Positions 31,699-42,068 of a stretch of DNA of 64,000 nt are shown here, one piece after another (position 1 is the first letter of the stretch; each line of letters starts with the position of its first letter). This DNA comes from Aurelia coerulea. Its lineage: Eukaryota; Cnidaria; Scyphozoa; Semaeostomeae; Ulmaridae. The translations under genes were made by a program, and so were the position numbers. The stretch lies in assembly GCA_039566865.1 (NCBI GenBank), contig CM076949.1, positions 10,393,501 through 10,457,500 on the forward strand, given 5' to 3'. The notes beneath the pieces were generated by a model. The model was not told the DNA's origin. It saw nothing but the letters and a program-made list of their open reading frames with translations, and did not search any database.

Positions 31699-33135
31699 TC
31701 ATGATAGCTCTCTTTCTATTATTAGTATTTCATTCTCTGATGTATCGAGGGTCTGCCAAGTTTTAAAAAACCTAATAAAGTTTCCTGCTAAGAGAGAGTC
31801 TCCTCTCTGATTTAGATGCAGTTTCTTTTTACCAAGACATGACATGTCAATATTTGTGTTTTCAATTACCTTCAAATTTAGTTGAGTGGCAAGGTTCTTA
31901 ATTTCATTGTTGGCTTTGTTGATATCAACTTTCATATCTAGTGCTTGCTTATCCTTGCGTATGGTAATGGTTGATAGGGCAAAATCTGTATTGGGTGACT
32001 CTTTCTTTGCCTCTTCCATCGCCAATTTCACATTTTGTATTGTATCAACTCCATTGGTCAAGTCGTTGGTCCCCGCGTGAATGATAATGCAGTCGGGTTG
32101 TTTTCTGGCAGCAGGTTTGATGTGGTCAACAATATCTCGACTGGTAGCCCCAGGATGAGCCCTTATACGTACATTATGATTCCTCTGCAATCCAAGCTCG
32201 TCTAAACCGTTGAGAATGGAATCGCCAATAATGATGATTTTCTTTCTCTTCTTGTCAGCCTTACTTGGCTCGGCTTTACTTTGTTGTTGGCTGTCTTTAG
32301 ATTCTTTAGTAGTCTTTTGTGGGGCACTCCCAGTACTGCTGTTGGTTGGTTCATTATTCTTGTTCTTTTGTTTCTTTTCGTTCGATCTTGGTTCATTTGA
32401 TTCTTTCTTTTGCGGAGACTCTTTGTTCTCAGGTGCTTGGGCTTGGGCACGCTTTTCCACTGAATCACTTTGTCCCAAGAGTGATGAATGTATACAATGG
32501 CAGTTGTTTTTGTTTACGTTATAGGATTCCGAAGGCCTAGGCTTTTCCAAGAGTTTCTCAAATAGTTTTCCTATGGTCTCTTGCTTATCCCTGAGTCGCC
32601 TTTCCAGTGAGATGATGCGGTCTTGAAGGCTTCTGACAAATGCTTCCTGTAGAGCCTCATAGTTTGGCTTACTGGATTTATGTGGGCTCTCCCTCGGTCT
32701 AGGTGCAAGTTGGGCTTTAAGGGACAAAATCTCCCCGTGGCTGAAGCGTTTGAAGTCTTCGAGGTCGTTTTGGAGTGAATCCAGGCTATTTGGGTTGTAA
32801 AATATTTCATCCTGCTCAGTTTGGGTGGCAATCGATTCCCTGTCATCTTCGATGTATATCTTTGGATGAGAGCTTATTCGATAGGATATCTTCTGATGTG
32901 AAATCACAGTGTGGATCTGTTTTTGCTCTAGTGCGCGTTGAAGCATGGCGGCTGTCGTTTCTTGTGACCAACCATATTCCGTAAGGCAAATTTCGCTGAT
33001 ATTGATCAAATACTGGCCTTTATTCTTCTCCTTTACCATTTCAATCGCTTTTAAAACTTTGCCAACATCACTGCCTATTTCTTCACTTACAATTCTGTTA
33101 GTTTTATCCATTTTGATGGGAGCTCGTAAACACAC
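31699..33135 (-). CDS. LINE ORF1 with SGNH/GDSL esterase domain
   Basis: 478 codons; a second Met at residue 9 gives an equally plausible start (MDKTNRIVSEE). Residues 20-95 look like a small winged-helix-type fold (ISEICLTEYGWS...MLQRAL...YRI). Residues 115-198 are likely coiled coil (LQNDLEDF, LQDRIISLERRLRDKQ). Residues 200-298 are a charged low-complexity linker. Residues 299-459 are an SGNH hydrolase: IIIIGDSILNG (GDS 304-306, nucleophile Ser), GATSRDIV, HAGTND (GTND 355-358) and LHLNQRG (His 440). ORF1 proteins with esterase domains are known from CR1/L2-type LINEs and act in RNP formation. The last residues (LDTSENEILIIE) are shared with the inverted-repeat block. Confidence 0.85.
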   Translation of the reverse strand: MCLRAPIKMDKTNRIVSEEIGSDVGKVLKAIEMVKEKNKGQYLINISEICLTEYGWSQETTAAMLQRALEQKQIHTVISHQKISYRISSHPKIYIEDDRESIATQTEQDEIFYNPNSLDSLQNDLEDFKRFSHGEILSLKAQLAPRPRESPHKSSKPNYEALQEAFVRSLQDRIISLERRLRDKQETIGKLFEKLLEKPRPSESYNVNKNNCHCIHSSLLGQSDSVEKRAQAQAPENKESPQKKESNEPRSNEKKQKNKNNEPTNSSTGSAPQKTTKESKDSQQQSKAEPSKADKKRKKIIIIGDSILNGLDELGLQRNHNVRIRAHPGATSRDIVDHIKPAARKQPDCIIIHAGTNDLTNGVDTIQNVKLAMEEAKKESPNTDFALSTITIRKDKQALDMKVDINKANNEIKNLATQLNLKVIENTNIDMSCLGKKKLHLNQRGDSLLAGNFIRFFKTWQTLDTSENEILIIERELS

Positions 33136-33436
33136 GTCTGATCGCTACGGCACCAACAACAACAATCAACATTTTTGTTTATTTGCTATATGTTCCCAAA
33201 TACAACGAGAAGGCTCTGCAGACGAAGACATTAAACGAATGGACAAGGCAAATTACTTTGAAATGTACAATTTCCGCGTTTTCTTTTCCGCGCTTTCGAG
33301 TATGCACCAATGCAAACTCGAAAACGCGGAAACAAAAACGCGGAAATTTTTGGTTTCGAAGTCGTTTGCCTAGTGCATCAATGCTATTTCAAAACGTTTA
33401 CGATTTACCCAAATCACTCCAAGAAAAAAAATTTCA

Positions 33437-33627
33437 CCCGGTTTTAGAACTTTTCCCTCGAAATGATAGCTGGCTTTAGCAAAACAACAACGAAATAACA
33501 TGTTTGACAACCAGCTTTAGAAAAATTGCTTTTTTTATACCCGGCGTTAGAAAAAAGAGGCGAAAACGATACCCGGAAAGGAGTGCACATGGTGTCAGCA
33601 AAATATACTAAGTACCCCCCCCCCGGG
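33437..33627. mobile_element. CCCGG-ended MITE, degenerate
   Basis: Starts CCCGGTTTTAGAACTTTTCC and ends AAGTACCCCCCCCCC followed by GG, like the right end of 8266-9121. The interior has repeated AGCTTTAGAAAA/GGCGTTAGAAAA units. No clean target duplication, so ends may be eroded. Confidence 0.55.
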
Positions 33628-33867
33628 GATGAAAACAGGCGTGTCTTTCTCTGCAACTTTTGGACAAAGGGAATTTAGGCCCTAACTGTACTCATAATGT
33701 CTTCATCAAGTATTTTAGAAAACGTTTTTGACTTACGGAAATCAATCTCGAAAAAAGCAGCATTAGGTTATTTCAACAAGATTTAACTTAAAATGTGGCG
33801 TTTCTCTTACATTTTTCGACGAGGGAAGGCCCTAACGGTATTCATTGTTGATTTTCGCGTTTTCTTT

Positions 33868-34230
33868 CCGCGTTTTCGAGTTTAAATGCTCTACAGCTAC
33901 CTTACTTCACGAAAACAACGAGTTAGAATTGACTCTAGTTATAGTTCGTGGCTCGATATCACATCTGGTGTATCGCAAGGTTCAGTACTTGGTCCTCTTT
34001 TATTTAATATTTACATAAATGACCTGATTTTCTTCATTGAGGAATCAGAAATATGTAATTTTGCCGATGACAACACCTTGTTCGCCTGTGACCAGAAATT
34101 TGAACGAGTGATCTCGAGTTTGGAAATCTATATACACATTACCTTAGAATGGTTCCAATCTAACATGATGGTTGCAAATCCATCAAAATTCCAACTAATG
34201 TTTATGGGTTTAAATCAAGACAACAAACTT
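33868..34230 (+). pseudogene. CR1-type LINE RT fragment (part a)
   Basis: Encodes YLTSRKQRVRI, then SGVSQGSVLGPLLFNIYIND, CNFADDNTLFA and NPSKFQLMFMGL. This is the RT catalytic region, with FADD. It breaks off at about 34225 where a different LINE 3' end begins. Its continuation (QVRLLGITIDSKLKFDTHV) is found at 36395, so parts a and b are one LINE split by 2.2 kb. Confidence 0.8.
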
Positions 34231-34745
34231 TGCAAACTTTGCATCCGCAAATGGGCAGAAATGTTTCTCATATCGAGGTGCAAAACTGTGGAACAGCCTC
34301 TCAGCTGAGACTAAACAGGCACCCTCCATTAATGTGTTCAAGCAGAATATATGATAGGCTGGGGGGCTTCTCTTGCGGTCGGGTGGCTAGCCGCGGCCCG
34401 CGGTTTCTGTGCTTGATTGCTGCTGGATCGGCGACGGAGATCTGTTTTTGGGATCTCCGTTGTCGATTTGGCGGGGTCGGGCGTGGGGACGGGGGCTGCT
34501 CTGGTTGCTGGATCGTTGGAGAGGTTTCCCAGTCTATCGGTTTTATGCTCATTTCTTTTACTTTTATTAATTAGGTTTTATGGTTTAGTTGTATATTATT
34601 CATTGTAAGTAGTTTTTAGATGTTTTTAGCCAATTTTTATTGTAAGTTTTTATGTGGAGGGCCCCTTGAAAATCAGCCACTAGGGTGAAGGGCCTCCCTC
34701 CTTAACAAATTGAAATATGAAATAAAATATGAAATATATGAAATT
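34231..34745 (+). pseudogene. Second LINE 3' end inserted in the first
   Basis: Translates in shifted frames as a C-terminal RT tail (GAKLWNSLS-like, then INVFKQN). A 3' UTR with ATTGTAAGTTTTTATGTGG and AGGGCCCCTTGAAAATCAGC follows, ending in repeated GAAATAAAATATGAAATATA. A GC-rich patch (34360-34540) lies within the UTR. The junction with part a yields a fused 140-codon frame that is not a real protein. Confidence 0.65.
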
Positions 34746-36047
34746 TGCTTGGAAATCAATGAGAAAGTAATCCCATCCACTTTGACTGATTACAATTCGT
34801 CGTACATTTCGCTCGTTTTTTATATTTTTGACTTTAACCTTTTCGCTCAATCTACGACTCATAAAAAAGCTATGTGAAAACGAGGACAAAACTAATGTAC
34901 GAGTATTTGACCGAAACTTGGTCGGTCGATTGATTGATTGATGGATTCGATTGATCGGTCGTGCCGCAGGGAGACTTCCTAGCTGTGATAGAGGTCATGT
35001 GACTTTTCCACGCCTTCAAACTTTTTCGGAATGAGTGAACCAGACAAACTTGCGTTCCTTTGACAATCAAAACAATAAAGATTTCGTCAAATTCAGCCAG
35101 CCAGTGGGATCTAATTTCTTTCAAATGAAACAATGATAAATCTAAAACAATATTGTGAGACTGTTTTACGCAAAAAAAACCTGCACTAGCTATTTTATAA
35201 TGATTTCAATCACTAATATTTCTGCTGTTAATACTATGGTTAACAAGGCATAAACGTTTCAACAAGTTTCGTTTATTCTTTATCTTAAAATGCGCAAGTT
35301 TTCTGGCGTTATCTTTGATTCTTTCAAGCATTGCAAATTTCATGATTCTATTTACATTCCTTCCTTCTTTTTCGTTCGCTCAGCACCTTGCGAGGGGAAT
35401 TTTGCAATGTTTTCTAGAATGTTCTTCGGTCGGGGAAGCTCAAGAAACGAACACAAATTATTCTCGCAAAGAAAAACACCCACAAAGGCTTCTCAAAACT
35501 ATAAATAATTCTCCTAAAAATATGCAGTTATCCACAAAACTCTTATGACACATTTGTTTCGTAAGATTGAAAATAGTTCCTGTTTAAGCAGCTTTTGTGA
35601 TTTTAAACTTCATAAGGAAAAGATAAATTGATCGGCACTTTGCAAGAACGAAGAAACTTTTTCAAGGTTCAAGCCTCTTTGACAAATTTACTATAATTTG
35701 CATAGAATTTCAAATACGAATACTTCTGCTGTTTATAGAGGAATGTTTCAAGAAATCTCGGTATCTTTTCCACATCGAATGTGTGAGTTTTCTCTTAACT
35801 TTTTGCCGGGTCGAAGTGCTTACCTTAAGCTCCTTTTTTGTTTTGCTCAGGCCAAAAAGGAATCCTGTGTTTCACGATTTGAATTCGCCAAACAGTAAGT
35901 CTTCCCACAGCAAGTTGGTAAACAAACAAATGCATCCTTTCCCTTCAAAACTTTTTCGTACAGTGCCTTTTGAGAACCTTTGGAGTGCCTTTTGACTCTT
36001 TCGCACAGTGCCAGTCAGATTCCTCGTCTTTATTCTGTCCGTAGCTG
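34746..36047. other. No gene seen
   Basis: About 1.3 kb with scattered ORFs under 90 codons and no recognisable domain. It is bounded by the LINE tail and the 340-bp repeat. It may be part of what was inserted into the LINE. Confidence 0.5.
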
Positions 36048-36394
36048 CGATGATAACAACCTCCATTTTGGCAAAAAGCAACGCGACGCGAAGCGCGGTC
36101 CTCTTGACTGGGCGACCAACTCTGTGGGCACCGAAAATTCCAAAAACTACCGAAAATGTTACCGAAAACTCAAAAAATTACGCGGGAAATTTAAATGAGC
36201 CAATCACAGCCGAGCAGCTCCGAATGCTGCAATCTGATTGTAACGTCAAGAACTTGACGTGAAAACGAGTTTTTGTCCTGATTTTGAGATAGTTTGATTA
36301 TGAGTCCCTGTTTGAGAGAGCGATTCCATTCAATTCAATTAGTAATTCTACTCAATAGCGAGCGAAAACTAGGGACGAACTGTAATAAGTCTAC
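36048..36394. repeat. 340-bp dispersed repeat, copy 2
   Basis: Pairs with 12135-12474. Its right end (GAACTGTAATAAGTCTA) joins LINE coding sequence directly at 36395, as if it marks an insertion boundary. Confidence 0.7.
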
Positions 36395-37140
36395 CATCCA
36401 CTAACCAAGTTAGACTGTTAGGGATAACAATTGACTCAAAATTGAAATTTGACACCCACGTAAAGTCATTGTGTGTCAAAGCAACCAGGAGTGTTAGTGC
36501 TTTTTCTAGGGTTGCAAGATATCTTCAACAACCTCAAAAAAGGTTACTGTATAATTTGTTTGTTATGTCAAACTTTAAATACTGCCCCTTAATTTGGATG
36601 TGCTGTGGAAAAGGTGCCAATGATAAGATCAATAAGATTCACAAACGAGCATTACATGTCTTGTTAGATGACTATGATACACCTTTTGCTGATCTTCTTG
36701 TTAGAAGCAATGAAAAAAACTGTCCATGTACAGAATTTACAAAGACTGATGATAGAGATTTACAAAACATTACATCATGAGAACCCTCTATTTTTGTCGG
36801 AACTATTCCAGAGAAGAGAGGTCAGGTATAATCTCAGAATAAATGACACAGTTTTACTTTCAAGCACATCCACCGTGGCCTTCGGCATGAAGTCCATATG
36901 TTTTAGGGGTAGCATTATCTGGAACAGCATGCCAGATGTGATAAAGAGCAGCGAAACGGTCGCTTTCTTTTGCAAAATAATCAAAACATGGGCTGGGGAA
37001 GGATGCAATTGTAAATAATGCCGTTTATTGTAAATATTATGGTTTGCTGTATTTAAGTTATGTATATAAGTTGGTTTTTATTAGCTTACTCTTTTATAGA
37101 GCATGAGCTAAAGTACCCATACCAACTGTAAATAAGAAGT
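36395..37140 (+). pseudogene. CR1-type LINE fragment (part b), 3' end
   Basis: Continues part a: LLGITIDSKLKFDTHV, then SNFKYCPLIWMCCGKGAND and KIHKRALHVLLDDYD. A frameshift near 36710 is followed by LQRLMIEIYKTLHHENP, FRGSIIWNSMP and WAGEGCNCK, then a stop. The zinc knuckle is truncated compared with CNCRIC. The tail ends in an ATT microsatellite at about 37140. Confidence 0.8.
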
Positions 37141-37670
37141 ATTAATATTATTATTATTATTATTATTTGTTCTTTGCTTTTAATGCAGTACAGTTCTCGC
37201 CACTGTGCCGAGGTCAGTCCATGTCCCTAAGGCAACAGCAGTGTTCACTTGATGATGATGATGATGATTATTATTATGATTATTATTATTATTATTATTA
37301 TTAGTTTGCATTGGTGCATACTCGAAAGCGTGGAAAAGAAAACGCGGAAATTGTTCATTTCAAAGTCATTTACCTTGTTCATTTGTTCAATGTCTTCGCC
37401 TGCAGAGCCTTCTCGTTTTATTTGGTAACATGAAAACACAAATGCTGATCTCCGCCTTTTCTTTCCTCGTTTTCGAGTTTGTATTGGCGCATACTCAAAA
37501 GCGCGGAAAAGAAAGCGCGGAAATTGTTCGTTTCGAAGTCGTTTGCATTGTTCATCAGTTATTCAGAAAAACAGAGGATGTTTTAGTACTATATAATTCG
37601 GTTTCATCGCGTTCTGGGTGAAAATTATATATTCCGCGATTTCCGCGTTTTCGACCTGGCCCAAGCGGAA

Positions 37671-38340
37671 CAGGCCAGTAACAAGCGGATAAAAAGCATG
37701 AAACAATAGGAACAGGCCAGTAACAGTGGAATAGCAACACAGTAACGACCATAGAACAACTGTAATGACCCAAAATCAAGGGAATGAAGGGAAGCATCCT
37801 ACCTCCAGTAAAAGAAAGTTTATTTTAAAATATCGATCCTAGTGCAACGTCTTAATTCTTTGGTGATCTGACAGTAAAGTTGTTCGCACAATATTTCCTA
37901 CACAAAAATTAAATCTATTCATTGCTTTCCTCGATGCAAACTGGTTGAATAAAAGTTTTGCAATAACTTGTCATGCTTTAGCTTTGCCAAATAATTTTTC
38001 ATTTTCGTTATTCTTTTTTATTACTCGATTCACGCAGCACGCAACACATCGCAGGAGGCTTTAAAAATGTGGAGTAACAACCCAATCTCTTCGAGTTCAG
38101 TACACTATTCATGCTTTCGCTGCTTTATCCAATGCATTGCTGGCCTATTCTGCTTGTTACTGGCCAGTTCCTTGCTTATTCCACTTGTTACTCTGGGTTG
38201 TTCCTTGCTTGCTCTGCTTGTTACTGGGTTGTTTCTTGCTTGTTACTGGGTTGTTTCTTGCTTGTTACGCTTGTTACTGGCCTGTTCCGCTTGTTACTGG
38301 CTTGTTCCGCTTGTTCCGCTTGTTCCGTGTTTTAGTAACG
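37671..38340. repeat. Inverted 20-bp minisatellite blocks of the outer element
   Basis: 37661-37735 has AAGCGGAACAGGCCAGTAAC-type units. 38137-38335 has the complement (GCTTGTTACTGGCCTGTTCC) in about ten variants. Between them (37736-38136) nothing coding is seen. Open frames in 38067-38417 are repeat-driven. Confidence 0.75.
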
Positions 38341-38422
38341 TCGATTCCCTTTGTCCAAAAGTTGCAGAGAAAGACACGCTTGTTTTCATCACATTAAATT
38401 TCATTCAAATAACCTAATGCAG

Positions 38423-40767
38423 CACTGTGATCCAGACAGGGAATTAATCCCAAAAAATGAAAATACGAGTATACACTATTTGAGGGTTTCATCATGGCGA
38501 AGAGACATTGAGCTATTCGATAAAACAAAAATTTCTTAAATCCGACTCATAAATCCAGAGATATGATTTTTTAAAGTTTGACTAAATTGCGAACTGTTGT
38601 TTGCATTGCAATTTCCGGCCTTTTGCTTGTGTTATCGTTGAAAACCCATACATTCAAGTTCTTGTAACTCTTCAACAAATGCACCGATTTTTTGAACCTT
38701 TTTTTTATTTTACAGATAAACACCTAAGCTATCTAAAAATACAAAGCTATTTGCAAAATCTCAAGTTGGTATATCAATATTTGTCAAAATGGTGTATGAC
38801 CTTTTTAAGCACAAAAACCAGGCAAATTATCAAAATTCCGTTTGTTATAGTGAAAACAAAAAATCTAATTAAATCTAACTCTTCAAAAAAAATATCACAA
38901 TTGAATATGATGTCTTGAGAGAATTTCTACCAAAGGATTCGTACAGCTTCGTACAGGAAAAAAAGTTATCACACATTTGGTATGATAGGCCCTTTTGGTT
39001 TAACGTTGATTTTTTGGCAATGATTTTTGGCTTTGTACATGATTGAACTGTTCCGCATACGAACAGTGTTTATGCAAACTACTTTCAACTATCTTAGCTT
39101 TACTTGAGTAAAGCTTGTGTCTCTAAAGTATTTAGTTTTTGGTCGATAATCTAATTCTCATTGTACATGTCCTTGATAAGGCCTCTTCTCGGTTTAGTGT
39201 ATCGATCACCTCACTTTAATGATAATTGACTGCCTGATCTTGGTCGGCTACGTTTTTTAACTCGTTCATCTACTTCATCACTGAACACTCTTTCTTTTAC
39301 ACGCCAGGCTTCATCCTTGACTTTAACTTGATACAATTTTTGGAGTACTAATTGAATTTTATATGCGTCTTCCTTCAGCCCCCCTTTCCTCTATCAGTTT
39401 ATCAGCTAGATCCTTAAATTTCGCAGTATATTTCGCGTTCTACTTCGTACATTTATCCTTTAAATCACCGTTTTCAACTATGAAATCATAAAGCTCGCCA
39501 TTCGTTGTGATAAACGTGATTGATTTTGTGACACATAGCTATTGGAATGGTTTAAAGACTACAGGCCAGCAGTTTTGTGTTTTAACAGTCATTGTTTTAT
39601 TTTGTGGTAGGAACTGACTTGGAAATTAACATAGAAAAAATTCTGCTTCTCAATGAGGCATGTGAAACATACAGGCTTGGCTTGGGTCAGTCATAGTTAC
39701 GAGAAAAATTTTTTTTATTGTTTTGCAGTTTCATATCAGTTTATGTAAAGTTGCGTCATCCTGTAATTTGAGCACTCCCTGCATCCCATATACAGTATGG
39801 TGAGCTGTAGACACTCTCTATGCGTACTATCAAAGTTTAAAAGTTGAATATTTTGAAATAACGAGGTAAAGTTGCCTTGCCTTAAACAAAGAGGCATTTA
39901 AGGCGAATAAGTGAATGGAAAAGTAGTGATAGGGGAATGTAGGCAGTAGTTATGTTCCAATAAAAGTCGCCACAAGCATATCCGGACTATTGACGCCTCT
40001 TCCCTACCATATCGAAGCCCTTGAAGACTCAGTTAACATTTTCATTGACTATGGAATCAAGATAAAGATAAAAACCGAGTCGACAGACAAGAAGCATGAA
40101 AATGTTATACCAGAACGAGATCTTTATCAACAGTTGGTCGTCGAGGTTTCAGTGAGTACGACCATAACCAAACACAAACTGAAAAGGACCTACCATACCA
40201 AATGTGTGATAACTTTTTTTCCTGTACGAAGCTGTACGAATCCTTTGGCAAAAATTCTCTCAAGACATCATATTCAATTTTAATATTTTTTTCGAAGAGT
40301 TAGATTTAGTTAGATTTTTTGTTTTCACTATAACAGACGGAATGTTGATAATTTGCCTGGTTTTCGTGCTTAAAAAGGTCATACGCCATTTTGACAAATA
40401 TTGATATACCAACTTGAGATTTTAAAAAAAGCTTTGTATTTTTAGATAGCTTAGGTGTTTATCTGTAAGACAAAAAAAAGTTTCAAAAAATCGGTGCATT
40501 TATTGAAGAGATACAAGAACTTGAATTTCTGGGTTTTCAACGATACAACAAACAAAAGGCCGAAAATTGCAATGTAAACAACAGTTCGCAATTTAGTCAA
40601 ACTCTAAAAAATCATATCTCTGGATTTATAAGACGGATTTAAGAAATTTTTGTTTTATCGAATAGCTCAATGTCTCTTCGCCATGATGAAACCCCTTAAA
40701 CAGTGTATACTCGTATTTTCATTTTTTGGGATTAATTCCACGATTTCTAAAGAGCTGGATCACAGTG
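38423..40767. mobile_element. 2345-bp element with RSS/Transib-like ends
   Basis: Ends CACTGTGATCCAG (left) and CTGGATCACAGTG (right) with the 5-bp duplication TGCAG at 38418-38422 and 40768-40772. Arms of about 570 bp are inverted (38423-38995 and 40195-40767). The heptamer-like CACTGTG is followed by AAAAAATGA after 22 bp on the left and after 33 bp on the right. Transib and RAG-related transposons have CAC-starting heptamers, an A-rich nonamer about 23 bp inward, and 5-bp duplications. The interior (39000-40190) has no transposase; a 97-codon frame at 39990 is unrecognised. A CACTA-type origin is less likely because a 3-bp duplication does not fit. Confidence 0.72.
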
Positions 40768-40772
40768 TGCAG

Positions 40773-42025
40773 GTTTATTATATTCAACGAAACGAAACGA
40801 AACCAAAACAATGTTACCAATTTCAGCGATTTAGATCGCAAATTTAGTTTTTCTTATTGTTATGATGGATGTAAACAATTAATAATGATCAAAAACCAAC
40901 GATTTGGCTTTTGTTTCATTCCCAAAGGAACAAAACGGATTGCTTTTAGCTTTTTTTTCATTCCCAAGAGAACGAAACGAATTGTTTCCATGCCATGAAA
41001 GAAAATATTACGGAGTGCAAATCTTTTGTGATTTAGTAACTCATCGGCAGCAGAATTAGCCTGATAACCAGAGAAGTCGGGTCTGGTTGTCAGGCTATGT
41101 GAGAATTTGATAAAGAAAAGATGCATGCACTATGCATGCAGTAATGAAATGTGTGCGATTAGACCTATGTGATGTCTCTTTCTTGAGTGAGCTGATATTG
41201 ATTTTGCGTGGAAGAGATGGGTCAACTGGAGCTTTAGGTGTCGGTAACTTCGGAATCGAAAATGGCGCTCTAAACTGATTCATCTCGAAAAAACGCTGAC
41301 AACTGGTACTACTCCTACCTCTAACTTGAAGTCAAAGCAAGTGAAGAACGCACGCACAAACAACTCTAAAAGAATGTATGTATGACAAGAATGTACGAGT
41401 CTCTCTCTCTTGAGATCGCCTACACAATTCCACCAAAATCAATCAACCTAACGTGTTTAGCGCATTAGGAATTTTTTCACACAAAAGTTGTTTTACAGTT
41501 TTACAGCTGCTATGCCGAGCTAAGATGAGTTCTTTCAGCACAAAAGATTCGAAACAATCTCATATTTGAAAACAGTGTTTCGTTCCTAAGGGATCCACTA
41601 AAGGGAGAATCGAATTGAAATTGGTGTCGACACAGGAGACGTAAAGTTACCAAAATCTAACACAATGTGCCGGCATTGTGTGAACGAAAGGCCTATCCGT
41701 CACATTTTTCACCGTTTTCAAAATGTGCCAGCACTGTGTGAACGCAGTCTAAAAGGAGTCAATGTCTCTCTTGAGATCACTAAATTCATCAACCAACGTG
41801 TTCGCGCATTAGGAATCTCTGGACAATTGTTGTATGCGCGTTGATGATTCTTCCTTGTTAGGCCTATGATTCTTTGATGATTCTTTATTATTTTAGCACA
41901 AAAGATTTGAAAACAATTTCATGATTTGAAAACAATTTGTTTCCTTCTCTTGGGAATGGAAAAAAGCCAAATTGCTTTGGTTTCGTTCGGTTTCGTTTCG
42001 TTTCGTTTCGTTGAATATAATAAGC
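40773..42025. mobile_element. 1253-bp element with 10-bp duplication
   Basis: The left end GTTTATTATATTCAACG and right end CGTTGAATATAATAAGC are inverted with one mismatch and continue into (GAAAC)n-type repeats. The target duplication is CCTAATGCAG: the right copy is 42026-42035 and the left copy is 38413-38422, separated from the element by the RSS-ended element that inserted into it. No domain in its ORFs. It contains a diverged internal duplication (about 41400-41480 versus 41760-41830). Confidence 0.7.
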
Positions 42026-42068
42026 CCTAATGCAGTCGTTTTAGAGAGTGATTTAGGTAAATCGTAAA

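Larger units (their letters stand above)
26545..31763. repeat. 5.2-kb inverted-repeat block between LINE ORFs
   Basis: The two ends are inverted copies: CCTCGATATATCAAAGAATG at 26547 and CCTCGATACATCAGAGAATG read on the minus strand from about 31749. They are followed in each arm by a diverged ATCATGATCTCTGATT stretch of about 120 bp, and then by 78-bp minisatellite arrays in opposite orientation. The spacer is about 27245-30545. No target duplication seen. It could be a foldback element that deleted part of ORF2, or the result of an inversion inside a LINE. Confidence 0.7.
23692..33155 (-). mobile_element. CR1-type two-ORF LINE, interrupted by a 5.2-kb inverted-repeat block
   Basis: On the minus strand the order is a short 5' leader, ORF1 (33135-31699), a foreign 5.2-kb block (31763-26545), ORF2 (26602-23804), and a 3' UTR ending in an ATA-type tail at about 23692. 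Its 3' end joins the terminal repeat of the inner GGCCAGGTC element after AATACAAACTCG. Host repeat sequence resumes near 33160. The CxCxxC tail and esterase-type ORF1 place it with CR1/L2-like LINEs. Confidence 0.75.
23489..37661. mobile_element. Inner GGCCAGGTC element, 14.2 kb with nested LINEs
   Basis: The left end GGCCAAGTCGAAACCGCGG and right end CGCGTTTTCGACCTGGCC are inverted. CAAGCGGAA is duplicated at 23480-23488 and 37662-37670 (9 bp). The TIRs agree at over 90 percent by eye across about 200 bp before the LINE insertion at 23692, and resume at about 33160-33320 versus 37310-37440. Without the two LINE insertions and one small MITE it would be about 1.1 kb. It landed in the AACAAGCGGAACAGG minisatellite of the outer element. 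Confidence 0.82.

Noticed and set aside
33886..34308. 140-codon intact RT-like protein
   Set aside because: Fusion of two different LINE fragments at about 34225; not a functional gene.
38423..40767. CACTA (EnSpm) element because ends begin CACTG
   Set aside because: A 3-bp duplication does not fit (CAG versus TGC), whereas a 5-bp TGCAG duplication is exact and inner A-rich words match a Transib/RAG pattern.
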